A stretch of DNA of 57,733 bases, taken from NCBI RefSeq assembly GCF_000429965.1, contig NZ_AUCW01000027.1:1-57733 (forward strand), read 5' to 3'. Under the pieces are notes generated by a model. It was not told the DNA's origin and ran no database searches. It saw nothing but the letters and a program-made list of their open reading frames with translations. The first letter of the stretch is position 1; each line of letters starts with the position of its first letter. Made by a program: the position numbers and the translations under genes. Positions 47,940 through 55,352 of this stretch are shown piece by piece. This DNA comes from Desulfogranum mediterraneum DSM 13871 (lineage in GTDB: Bacteria; Desulfobacterota; Desulfobulbia; Desulfobulbales; Desulfobulbaceae).

Positions 47940-48240
47940 TGCCAGGCTTGCCCTGATCAGTGCCCACGCCAGCGGTGCCATGACCGTGTTTCCCGGATAT
48001 ATAGGCGCTGCCGCCGGTTTTCTCCAGGAAATACGGACTTTCTGCGCAGGAGACCGGGCCGCTTCCGCCTGTTGGCCACGGTCGACTCCCTGCTCGGCCC
48101 CCTGCTGCAGATCAGCTCCAAGGCCTTGTTCAGCACCATGGGGCCCTGGCTGCCCTCTTGGCCACCCTGGTCATCGTCTGCGGCCGCTGTCGGTCGAGAC
48201 AAGCCCCTGTAGAATCGACACTTTTCAAAAAAGATCCCTC
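47940..48240 (+). pseudogene. Possible decayed gene remnant
   Basis: The stretch before the TetR gene has coding-like composition but no intact frame. Plus-strand pieces such as RLLATVDSLLGPLLQISSKA in one frame and GALAALLATLVIVCGRCRSR in another would join by a frameshift near 48139 into a membrane-protein tail. I do not recognise the parent family. It could equally be non-coding. Confidence 0.2.
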
Positions 48241-48263
48241 CCTGGTCGAGATTTCCCTTGCCC

Positions 48264-48284
48264 TTTAAGACGACTGGTCATATT
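48264..48284 (+). promoter_or_regulatory. TetR operator, copy 1 (tetR promoter)
   Basis: TTAAGACGACTGGTCATATT with one more T in front, identical over 21 bp to the site at 48978. It contains the imperfect palindrome A-C-GAC-TG-GTC-A-T. It ends 8 nt before the TetR start codon, so binding would block that gene's own expression. Confidence 0.8.
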
Positions 48285-48292
48285 GTTACCCC

Positions 48293-48883
48293 ATGAACCT
48301 ACAACAAGAGGAGAAAAAAGAGCTGATCATCCGCGAAGGGTTGAAAATTCTCTACGCCAAGGGCTACAACGGAACCGGGGTAAAGGAGATTACCGATGCC
48401 GCGGCTATTCCCAAGGGGAGTTTCTACAACTACTTCAGCTCCAAGGAGGACTTTGCGGTTGCGGCTATGCGTTACTTTACCGAGCTGGAGCTTACGGTAA
48501 TGAAGGATATCCTGGCTGACGCGGCCACCCCGCCGCTGAAACGGATCGAAAATCTCTACCAACTCAAGATCAAACAGTTCATCGCCAGAGGCCAATTTTC
48601 CTTTGGCTGTTTCCTGGGCAACATTACCCTGGAGATGGCCGATGCCAGTGCGACCATTGCCCAGGAGGCTGCGGCAGCCTTTGAGCGTGAGTACCAGCCC
48701 ATTAGGGCCTGTCTTGAAGAGGCCCGGCAGCAGGGCGATCTTGCTGCGGACAGAGACCTCGAGCAGATCACCGAGCTCCTCCGCACCGCCTGGCTGGGCA
48801 CCCTGGTGATGATGAAGGCCAACAAAAACCAGGAGCCGTTGCTCCGCTTTCAAGAGACGCTCAGGCAGGTAATTCTCCGCTGA
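48293..48883 (+). CDS. TetR/AcrR family repressor of the acrylyl-CoA reductase-type gene
   Basis: 196 residues. N-terminal TetR helix-turn-helix: EGLKILYAKGYNGTGVKEIT, DAAAIPKGSFYNYFSSKEDF (about 15-55). The C-terminal ligand domain includes KQFIARGQFSFGCFLGNITL with a Cys placed as in NemR-like electrophile-sensing repressors. An identical 21-bp site lies before this gene and before the oxidoreductase gene 148 bp downstream, so it very likely represses both. The ligand may be a reactive electrophile or an acrylate/enoate compound, by analogy with NemR and AcuR. Confidence 0.88.
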   Translation: MNLQQEEKKELIIREGLKILYAKGYNGTGVKEITDAAAIPKGSFYNYFSSKEDFAVAAMRYFTELELTVMKDILADAATPPLKRIENLYQLKIKQFIARGQFSFGCFLGNITLEMADASATIAQEAAAAFEREYQPIRACLEEARQQGDLAADRDLEQITELLRTAWLGTLVMMKANKNQEPLLRFQETLRQVILR

Positions 48884-48926
48884 GGAGCCAGCAGACAGCG
48901 ACCAGCTGGCGGCTTGTACCAAGGGC

Positions 48927-48944
48927 GGACAGGAGCACCTGTCC
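48927..48944 (+). terminator. Short hairpin after the TetR gene
   Basis: Perfect 7-bp stem GGACAGG / CCTGTCC with a 4-nt loop, about 40 nt past the stop. No T-run. It separates the TetR transcript from the second operator. Confidence 0.35.
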
Positions 48945-48977
48945 AGCCGCCAATCGATGGATAAGAGTGTACCCCAA

Positions 48978-48998
48978 TTTAAGACGACTGGTCATATT
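48978..48998 (+). promoter_or_regulatory. TetR operator, copy 2 (oxidoreductase promoter)
   Basis: Same 21 bp as at 48264 (TTAAGACGACTGGTCATATT plus a leading T). It ends 32 nt before the ATG at 49031. The flanking bases differ, so identity is confined to the site, as expected for selection on a protein-binding sequence. Confidence 0.8.
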
Positions 48999-49030
48999 TG
49001 ACCAAACACCCAAAAGACGAGGTAACGAAC

Positions 49031-50032
49031 ATGGAAAACAGCACCTTCAAGGCAATGATTGTCACTGAAAACGCAGACAAGACCTTTAGCCGGGAGATCG
49101 GCGAAAAACGGATCAGCGACCTGCCGGAAGGCGATGTCGTGATCAAGGTGGAGTACTCTTCACTCAACTACAAAGATGCCCTCTCGGCCACCGGCAACAA
49201 GGGCGTCAGTCGAAACTACCCCCACACCCCGGGAATTGATGCCGCAGGAACCGTGGCCGAGAGCAACTGCGACCGCTTTACGGTGGGAGAAGAGGTGCTG
49301 ATCACCGGCTATGACCTGGGCATGAACACCTCAGGCGGCTACCAGGAATATATCCGGGTACCCGAGAACTGGGTGGTGAAACTACCCGAGAACCTCAGCC
49401 TGCGCGAGGCCATGATCTACGGCACCGCCGGCTTCACCGCAGCCCTCTCCTGCTACAAGATGATCGGTAACGGGGTCACCCCCGGGGACGGCCCGGTTCT
49501 GGTCACCGGTGCCACCGGCGGGGTGGGCAGTATCGCCCTCTCCATCCTGGTGAAAGCAGGCTACGAGGTGGTGGCGGTCAACGGCATCGTCGATGAGACC
49601 GACTACCTGCTCAAACTCGGCGCCAAGGAGGTGATCTCCATCGAAGAGGCCGACGACCAGAGCGGTCGTCCGCTGCTGCGTCCCCGTTGGGCCGGGGCCA
49701 TCGATACCGTGGCCGGCAACATCCTCTCCACGGCCATCAAGACCACCAAGTATGGCGGTTCGGTTACCTGTTGCGGCAACGTGGGTTCAGCCGAACTCTC
49801 CTCGTCCATCTATCCCTTTATCATCAACGGGGTAAGCCTCCTGGGAATCGACTCGGTCAACTGCCCGGTGGACACCCGAATGGCGGTCTGGAACCGAATT
49901 GCCTCGGACTGGAAGCTCGACCATCTGGAGGCGATTACCACCGAACTCGACGGCCTGGAGGCCCTGGATGAACGGATCAGCCTGATCCTCCAGGGAAAAA
50001 ATCGGGGCCGGGCCATCGTCAAGATCGGCTGA
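49031..50032 (+). CDS. acuI: YhdH/YhfP family oxidoreductase (acrylyl-CoA reductase AcuI-like)
   Basis: 333 residues from ATG at 49031 (GAGG 9 nt upstream). Zinc-free medium-chain dehydrogenase: GroES-like N-half (KVEYSSLNYKDALSATGNKG, TPGIDAAGTVAE), then Rossmann half with VLVTGATGGVGSIALSILVK and VAVNGIVDETDYLLKLGAKE. The SLNYKD and GVSRNYPHTPGIDAAG blocks are diagnostic of the YhdH/AcuI group, NADPH-dependent reductases of acrylyl-CoA or similar reactive enones. It could detoxify acrylyl-CoA or run in propionate metabolism. Controlled by the upstream TetR protein through a shared operator. Ends with a strong hairpin terminator. Confidence 0.9.
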   Translation: MENSTFKAMIVTENADKTFSREIGEKRISDLPEGDVVIKVEYSSLNYKDALSATGNKGVSRNYPHTPGIDAAGTVAESNCDRFTVGEEVLITGYDLGMNTSGGYQEYIRVPENWVVKLPENLSLREAMIYGTAGFTAALSCYKMIGNGVTPGDGPVLVTGATGGVGSIALSILVKAGYEVVAVNGIVDETDYLLKLGAKEVISIEEADDQSGRPLLRPRWAGAIDTVAGNILSTAIKTTKYGGSVTCCGNVGSAELSSSIYPFIINGVSLLGIDSVNCPVDTRMAVWNRIASDWKLDHLEAITTELDGLEALDERISLILQGKNRGRAIVKIG

Positions 50033-50051
50033 GAAAAGTCCCTGACCGAAA

Positions 50052-50084
50052 CGATCCCGGGCTGGACTCTCCAGCCCGGGATCG
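50052..50084 (+). terminator. Strong hairpin terminator of the oxidoreductase gene
   Basis: Perfect 15-bp stem CGATCCCGGGCTGGA / TCCAGCCCGGGATCG with a 3-nt loop, 19 nt past the stop. A pyrimidine tract (CCCCTCTTCTCCCC) follows instead of a pure T-run. Confidence 0.7.
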
Positions 50085-50197
50085 CCCCTCTTCTCCCCTG
50101 ACCCAGGGCTTCTCCCGCTGCTGCGCTGCTCCCCGGCAGTTGCCCGCTTCCCCCCTTTCTCCCCCTTGGCCCTGGTCCAGAGGCTGCTTATACTAAG

Positions 50198-50337
50198 GGT
50201 ACCTTGAAAAATTAGATTTTTCGATCAAGGTCAAGGCGCGCGATAAATTTCACCGCAGGCATATATCTGATATTCCGAGGATAAATTTTTGAGTGCAACG
50301 CTGAGATTGGAAGAAAAAGCAATTTTTCAAGGTGGCC
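50198..50337 (+). repeat. 140-bp palindromic element, full reference copy
   Basis: Ends GGTACCTTGAAAAATTAG and GCAATTTTTCAAGGTGGCC; interior TTTTTCGATCAAGGTCAAGG, CGCGCGATAAATTTCACCGC, AGGCATATATCTGATATTCC, GAGGATAAATTTTTGAGTGC, AACGCTGAGATTGGAAGAAA. The whole unit is an imperfect palindrome. Opposite orientation to the 36691 copy with about 95% identity. Confidence 0.9.
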
Positions 50338-50412
50338 TAAGAAGAACGCTGGAGACCGTCCGGGTCAGCAGCCCGGCCGCCCTCTCTTCCCTGCAGCAAG
50401 CCGGAGGCAGCC

Positions 50413-51225
50413 ATGCGCACCATCTTCTTCACCCTCGTCAGCCTCTTCACCCTCTTCACCCTCCACAGCCTCGTCAGCCAGGCCACGGCCGCAGTGGACC
50501 ACAGCCCCTGGGATAGGCTCCTCAACACGCATGTACGAGTGCTTGACCAGGGCCGGGCCACCCAGGTGGATTACAGCGGCTTTTCCAGGGACCGGCAGCA
50601 ACTCACCGCCTACCTCCACCAGCTCCAGGGGTTGAGCCGGGAGGCATTTGAACACCTTTCTGCTCCAGAGCAACTGGCCTTCCTGATCAACGCCTACAAC
50701 GCCTGGACCGTGGAGCTGATCCTGAGCCGCTACCCGGACCTGCGCTCCATCAGGGAGCTGGGCTCTTTTTTCCAGTCTCCCTGGAAAAAGGCGTTCATCC
50801 CCCTGCTGGGCAAAAAACGGAGCCTGGACGAGATCGAACACGAGCTGATCCGCGGCAACGGTCGTTACCGGGAGCCCAGGATCCACTTTGCCGTCAACTG
50901 CGCCAGCATCGGGTGTCCGGCCCTGCAGGCGGCAGCCTACCAGGGGGCACGGCTGGAGGAGCAGCTGGAGGAGTCCACCCGGCTCTTTCTCCAGGACCGC
51001 AGCAGAAACCGGTTCCGCCAGGGGATCCTTGAACTCTCGGCCATCTTCAGGTGGTACCGGAGCGATTTCGAGCAGGGTTGGCGGGGAGCCGACAGCCTGG
51101 GGCAGTTCCTGGCCCTCTATGCTTCGGAGTTGGGCCTCTCCCCTGGGGAACAGAGCAGGCTGGCAGCCGGTGAGCTCCCCCTCCGTTTTCTCGACTATGA
51201 CTGGCACCTCAACGATACCCCCTGA
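50413..51225 (+). CDS. DUF547 domain secreted protein
   Basis: 270 residues, ribosome site GGAGG. Signal peptide MRTIFFTLVSLFTLFTLHSL, cleavage near ATAA; the signal is encoded by near-repeats of TTCACCCTC. DUF547 blocks: VDYSGFSRDRQQLTAYLHQL, SAPEQLAFLINAYNAWTVEL, FFQSPWKKAFIPLLGKKRSL, DEIEHELIR and PRIHFAVNCASIGCPALQAA (conserved Cys pair), FRWYRSDFEQGWRG. Function of DUF547 is unknown; the conserved NAYNA and NCASxGCP motifs suggest an enzyme active site. No clear operon partner. Confidence 0.88.
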   Translation: MRTIFFTLVSLFTLFTLHSLVSQATAAVDHSPWDRLLNTHVRVLDQGRATQVDYSGFSRDRQQLTAYLHQLQGLSREAFEHLSAPEQLAFLINAYNAWTVELILSRYPDLRSIRELGSFFQSPWKKAFIPLLGKKRSLDEIEHELIRGNGRYREPRIHFAVNCASIGCPALQAAAYQGARLEEQLEESTRLFLQDRSRNRFRQGILELSAIFRWYRSDFEQGWRGADSLGQFLALYASELGLSPGEQSRLAAGELPLRFLDYDWHLNDTP

Positions 51226-51350
51226 AAGCCGCCCATCCTGCCCTCCCTGGCCCACGGGGTGATCATCTCTGCTTGTGCGAACGGCAAATATCTGCTATGT
51301 CCAGGGAAGTTTTCAGCCATGATCGTTCCCAGCTGCGGCAGGCTGCCGCA

Positions 51351-51372
51351 GTCCAGCGTCCAGCGTCCAGCG
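51351..51372. repeat. 7-bp tandem repeat
   Basis: Unit GTCCAGC three times in a row. It lies 76 nt upstream of the next start codon, in otherwise featureless intergenic sequence. Confidence 0.7.
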
Positions 51373-51447
51373 ATAAGGGAGGGAGCCGATCCAGGACAAC
51401 GGCCCTGCCAGCCACCCCCAAACGAGTAGAGCAACAGAGGAGCAGCC

Positions 51448-51921
51448 ATGGGTAACTTTTTTTATATCGTCGGTGAAAACCAGTCAGCCATTCTTCCGGA
51501 AAACAAAGAGGTCATCCAGTTTGTGGGGGACAACATGGGAGGGATCGAATCAGAAGAACTGCTGATGGTCCTGGGTAACGTCTTTGCCAAGGGTGAATTC
51601 TTTCCAGGACCGCAGGAGGTGCTGACCTCGGTGATTCATGAGGTGGTCCGGCGCTGGGAGGGCTACCAGCAGCAGGATAAGGAGGGCTACTGCGTTATCA
51701 TCACCGCCCTGCGACTGCTTGACGGCCAGATCGAGGTCCGCCCCGTGGCCGTGGTCCCGGTGGAGGACAGCCGGCTCACCGAGGAGGACAGCCAGGCCTT
51801 CTACACCCTGCTGCTCCAGGGCCTGCCCGGATTTCAGGAAGAGTTTAGCCAGAAGGCCTATGCCCCGGATTCCAAACTGGTCTCCATTATCCAGGATGCC
51901 GCCGTTCACCACCAGCAGTAG
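51448..51921 (+). CDS. Hypothetical cytoplasmic protein
   Basis: 157 residues, ATG behind AGAGGAGCA. No signal peptide or membrane segment. An alpha-beta composition: NFFYIVGENQSAILPENKEV, GIESEELLMVLGNVFAKGEF, IHEVVRRWEGYQQQDKEGYC, VIITALRLLDGQIEVRPVAV, VPVEDSRLTEEDSQAFYTLL. I do not recognise the family. Convergent with the small gene at 51993, whose stop is 71 bp away. Confidence 0.7.
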   Translation: MGNFFYIVGENQSAILPENKEVIQFVGDNMGGIESEELLMVLGNVFAKGEFFPGPQEVLTSVIHEVVRRWEGYQQQDKEGYCVIITALRLLDGQIEVRPVAVVPVEDSRLTEEDSQAFYTLLLQGLPGFQEEFSQKAYAPDSKLVSIIQDAAVHHQQ

Positions 51922-51992
51922 GGAGCCCTGTTCCCCGCCGTCGGCCGCTGACCTTCCCCCCACACAGCCCGAAGGCTAGCCGCAGAAGCAGA

Positions 51993-52238
51993 TCATGGTT
52001 TACGGACAAAATCGCTGAGCTTGGGAGGGGTCACGCAGTAGCCGCTCATACAGTCACCGATGGAGTTGATCTCGGCATCTTCCAGGTCAATCAGGGCCCG
52101 GATCACCTCTGCCACGCTGGTGCCGCAGAACTCATCCTCCCGACTGAACCAGCCCTGGTCCGGCCGGTAGCTGAAGTGGGCACGGACATAGGCCTCCTGC
52201 GCTGCCGGGTCCTGCTGGACAAACTTTTCAGATAACAT
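51993..52238 (-). CDS. Small hypothetical protein
   Basis: 81 residues from the ATG at 52238 behind a strong GGGAGGAG site. Acidic and helical: KFVQQDPAAQEAYVRAHFSY, RPDQGWFSREDEFCGTSVAE, IRALIDLEDAEINSIGDCMS, GYCVTPPKLSDFVRK. Three Cys, two in a CMSGYC pair that could bind metal or form a disulfide. Family not recognised. 134 bp downstream of the PpnN-like gene on the same strand, so possibly in the same transcript. Confidence 0.65.
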   Translation of the reverse strand: MLSEKFVQQDPAAQEAYVRAHFSYRPDQGWFSREDEFCGTSVAEVIRALIDLEDAEINSIGDCMSGYCVTPPKLSDFVRKP

Positions 52239-52372
52239 CGAACTCCTCCCTTGTGCTGGAGGGTCAAGACATCTCAAACCGCTTTGACCCTGCAGTTATC
52301 CTGTTCTCCCCTCCACGGGGTGCATCAGTTGCGCTCTTCCCATGAATGACTGTTGCGCCACGGCATCCCCAC

Positions 52373-53743
52373 TCACGACTCCAGGCGGTAACAGGGGTTA
52401 TAGGTGGTGGTGGCCAGCTTCATCCTTCCGGCAGCGATAAAGTCGCTGAGCAGGGTGTCCAGGGGCTCCATGACCGCACAATCACCGTGGATCTCAAACA
52501 AGCCCTGCTCCTCGATGGCCCGGATGCCGCTCTCCTTGACATTGCCGGCCACGATCCCGGAAAAGGCCCGACGCAGATCCGCGGCCAGCAGATGTTTTTC
52601 CTGATCCAGGTGCAGCTTGAGCTGGCCCATATTTTCATGGCTCGGCTCAAAGGGCTGCTGGAAGGAGTAATCGATATGGAGCAGCCAGTTATAGTAGTAG
52701 GCATCATCGTTGAGCTTGCGAAATTGACGAACCCGCTCCATCCCCTCCTTAACCGTCTTGGCCACAGCCACCGGATCATCTATCAGGATCGTATAACGCT
52801 CCTGGGCCTCAGGCCCGAGGGTGGCCCCGATAAAGGTATCGATCTGCTGAAAATAGTCGGCCGACTTCTTTGGTCCGGTAAAGATCACCGGAAAAGGCAG
52901 GTGTTTGTTCTGGGGGGCCATCAGCACCCCCAGGAGATAAAGGATCTCCTCGGCAGTGCCCACCCCGCCTGGAAAAACGATGATCGCCTGACCGGTGCGG
53001 ACAAAGGCCTCCAACCGTTTTTCGATATCCGGAAGAATGACCAGGGCATTGACAATGGGGTTGGGAGATTCTGCGGCAATGATGCCCGGTTCGGTGATCC
53101 CCAGGTACTGACCATGGTAGTTGCGCTGCTTGGCATGACCGATGGCTGCCCCCTTCATCGGCCCCTTCATGGCGCCAGGTCCGCAGCCGGTACAGATATC
53201 CATGCCCCTGAGACCCAGCTGGTAGCCGACCTCCTTGGTGTAGTCATACTCATACTCGGGGATGGAATGACCGCCCCAGCAGACCACCATCCTGGGGTTG
53301 GTCCGGGGACGCATGATCTTGGCGTTTCTGAGGATGTGGAAGACCGCGTTGGTGATCCCGCTACTGCCGGCCAGATCGAACTTGGGATTGTTGTTGATCT
53401 CGTCATCCACGTAGATGATGTCCCGCAACACAGCAAAGAGATGCTCCCTGATCCCCCGGATCATCTCGCCGTCCACAAAGGCAACTTCCGGGGCATTGCG
53501 CAGATCCAACTTGATGCCCCGCTCCTCCTGGACCACGCTGATGGAAAAGTCCTGAAAGCGTTCCAGCAGCACCTTGGCATCGTCCAGGTATTCACCATAA
53601 TTGAGCACGGCCAGCGAGCAGTTGCGAAAGAGCGCAGACAGGGTCCCCTGGCTGGTGTTGAGCAGTTTACTGATCTCTAAACGCGAGAGCACATCCAGAT
53701 GACCATTGGGTGCAATTAAGGCATCTCGTACGGCTTGTTTCAT
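52373..53743 (-). CDS. ppnN: Nucleotide 5'-monophosphate nucleosidase (PpnN/YgdH, LOG family)
   Basis: 456 residues from the ATG at 53743 directly behind GAGGAGGGAG. Three-part architecture of PpnN: N-terminal domain (SRLEISKLLNTSQGTLSALF), LOG-type lysine-decarboxylase-like core with RMVVCWGGHSIPEYEYDYTK, GMDICTGCGPGAMKGPMKGA, VFPGGVGTAEEILYLLG (the PGGxGTxxE signature), and a C-terminal domain (HENMGQLKLHLDQEKHLLAA). PpnN splits purine/pyrimidine nucleoside monophosphates to base and ribose phosphate and is activated by (p)ppGpp in E. coli, linking nucleotide salvage to stress. Length matches the family. Confidence 0.92.
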   Translation of the reverse strand: MKQAVRDALIAPNGHLDVLSRLEISKLLNTSQGTLSALFRNCSLAVLNYGEYLDDAKVLLERFQDFSISVVQEERGIKLDLRNAPEVAFVDGEMIRGIREHLFAVLRDIIYVDDEINNNPKFDLAGSSGITNAVFHILRNAKIMRPRTNPRMVVCWGGHSIPEYEYDYTKEVGYQLGLRGMDICTGCGPGAMKGPMKGAAIGHAKQRNYHGQYLGITEPGIIAAESPNPIVNALVILPDIEKRLEAFVRTGQAIIVFPGGVGTAEEILYLLGVLMAPQNKHLPFPVIFTGPKKSADYFQQIDTFIGATLGPEAQERYTILIDDPVAVAKTVKEGMERVRQFRKLNDDAYYYNWLLHIDYSFQQPFEPSHENMGQLKLHLDQEKHLLAADLRRAFSGIVAGNVKESGIRAIEEQGLFEIHGDCAVMEPLDTLLSDFIAAGRMKLATTTYNPCYRLES

Positions 53744-53933
53744 TCTCCCTCCTCTCAGGGTCCAGACGCTTGTTCTTCTTTCCCGGAGCATTCCGCCGGA
53801 TCACGGTTAAGCCAGGCAAGAGACCCGGGATTCGCCCAGGAAGCATCTCCCCTCTTGCTTGAACGGCTCAGACCAGGAGCCCTATCCAGCCGGCAGGCGA
53901 ATCAGGAGCGTGCCACATCCAGGCTGCTTACCT

Positions 53934-53973
53934 GATCTTGTTCGAAAAATCTCATTTAGCAGAATATCCTCCA
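53934..53973 (-). repeat. Terminal fragment of the palindromic element
   Basis: GATCTTGTTCGAAAAATCTC followed by ATTTAGCAGAATATCCTCCA. The first half matches the 36800-36820 end closely and then diverges. It lies in the 53744-54276 gap, which otherwise holds only the doubtful small frame below. Confidence 0.5.
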
Positions 53974-54016
53974 GTCATACCCTATATTCACAGGAACAGC
54001 TACACCGGGAAAGACA

Positions 54017-54148
54017 ATGACCGCAACCAGTCGAGCCCTACGCCTGCCAGCGGCCTCTGCCAGGTTGAAAAATAACATGATCAAGGATATCGGCATCTTG
54101 GTAAGGACGATCAACCCCGAATCCGACAAAGAACCCTATATCAAGTAA
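54017..54148 (+). CDS. Possible 43-residue small protein
   Basis: ATG with a GGGAAAG-like site 4-10 nt upstream; the product is basic, with RALRLPAASARLKNNMIKDI and a C-terminus NPESDKEPYIK. No hydrophobic segment. The frame is isolated in a long gap and has no recognised relative. Chance occurrence is quite possible. Confidence 0.25.
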   Translation: MTATSRALRLPAASARLKNNMIKDIGILVRTINPESDKEPYIK

Positions 54149-54276
54149 TTACAGACAAGAACAAAAAATGATGATTACACTTGTAGTTATGAAGAATCCA
54201 CCTGAACTGCTCTGTAGCTGTTTTCCCAGGAGGCTGGCGAAGCGCTGACCTCCTCCCCTCTACCAGGTACGAGCCC

Positions 54277-54915
54277 ATGACCCGACTCTTTAGCCGTCAG
54301 CCCCAACTGGAAACACTGACCAAAGTCTGCCGCAACTCCTACCTGACCAGCTGTGTGCAGGCCATTGTCTATGGCTCCTTTCTCACCATCCTCCTTCAAT
54401 CCTGGCAAACCGGAACAGCCTTTTTCCTGCTGGAAAGCTTCTCAGAAGAGACCGTGAAATTTGTACGCAGTTGGATCACCTTTGGCTATATCCTGACCAT
54501 GCTCCACTTCTTCATCACCCTGGAACAGATCCCAAAGTACCTGGAAGTCCTCCAGTCGGATAATCCGAAATATGATCTGAAACGACATCTGGACTGTGTC
54601 CGTTGGTTGGGGGTGGTCTGTGGATTCACCGCAGGCATGCTGATCTCCTTCTCCGAGCTGCACCCCTCCACCGGCTCTGACTCCAGACTGATCTGGTCCA
54701 TAGTCCTGCTGATGCTGATCATGATGTTCGGAGTCGGCAGGGATTTCTGGCGGATGTCCGGGCTCTCACCAGGGATTGCACGCAAGATCGAACACCTGAG
54801 CCAACGGTACGCCGTGGCGCGATCGTTCTGTCTGGAAATTGTTGAGCATCGTCCCTTTGTGGACGTTGATTTCGACCTGCTCACCCAGGAGCTGCGCAGA
54901 CAGGCCGCGGCCTGA
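54277..54915 (+). CDS. Four-span hypothetical membrane protein
   Basis: 212 residues. Hydrophobic segments at about 24-46 (TSCVQAIVYGSFLTILLQSW), 66-84 (FVRSWITFGYILTMLHFFIT), 110-128 (WLGVVCGFTAGMLISF) and 138-154 (LIWSIVLLMLIMMFGVG), connected by short charged loops, and a soluble basic C-terminus (KIEHLSQRYAVARSFCLEIV, VDFDLLTQELRRQ). No motif I can tie to a family. A transport or signalling role is possible; no operon partner. Confidence 0.65.
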   Translation: MTRLFSRQPQLETLTKVCRNSYLTSCVQAIVYGSFLTILLQSWQTGTAFFLLESFSEETVKFVRSWITFGYILTMLHFFITLEQIPKYLEVLQSDNPKYDLKRHLDCVRWLGVVCGFTAGMLISFSELHPSTGSDSRLIWSIVLLMLIMMFGVGRDFWRMSGLSPGIARKIEHLSQRYAVARSFCLEIVEHRPFVDVDFDLLTQELRRQAAA

Positions 54916-55147
54916 AGCCTTTGCCCCAAAATCCCCGACTCCGGCAGCAAAGACTGACGGCGGCTGCCCCTTACGGGCACTCCCTCCAGGCCGCGGCCGC
55001 CTGGGTCCGGTTTCCCTGCCCCAGCCTCCGCCGGTTTCCCGGCCTGCCCCCCCTGCACACTCCTTGCTCTACCTGGAGGCTGCCTTGCCCCTTGGCGCAG
55101 CCAAAGTTACCCCTGGCCTGTCCCTAACTGAAGCATCTCCCCCAAGC

Positions 55148-55248
55148 TCCTGGATTGCGAAAAAACATCCCGCTGACATTTAGTTGATATTTCGGGGATG
55201 TTTTTTGAGTAGGACGCTGAAATTTAAGGAAAGAAGCTTTTAGGGACA
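55148..55248 (+). repeat. Diverged copy of the palindromic element
   Basis: GATATTTCGGGGATG, TTTTTTGAGTAGGACGCTGA, AATTTAAGGAAAGAAGCTTT align with GATATTCCGAGGATA, AATTTTTGAGTGCAACGCTG, AGATTGGAAGAAAAAGCAAT of the 50198 copy. The arms of the central stem have been rebuilt into ACATCCC/GGGATGT. It fills part of the 54916-55352 gap; nothing else there is supported. Confidence 0.55.
55160..55206. terminator. Bidirectional terminator within the diverged element
   Basis: Perfect 12-bp stem AAAAAACATCCC / GGGATGTTTTTT around a 23-nt loop. Each strand ends in six T, so it can act both ways. It is the central hairpin of the diverged repeat. Confidence 0.55.
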
Positions 55249-55352
55249 GCCACAAGCTGATACCATGGTGGTAGGTTCCCTTCCTGCCCATCCAGGCAAC
55301 TGGACAGCGGCCAGGAAAAGGGGACAAGAACCAGGCAGAGAGGGAGGCGGAG

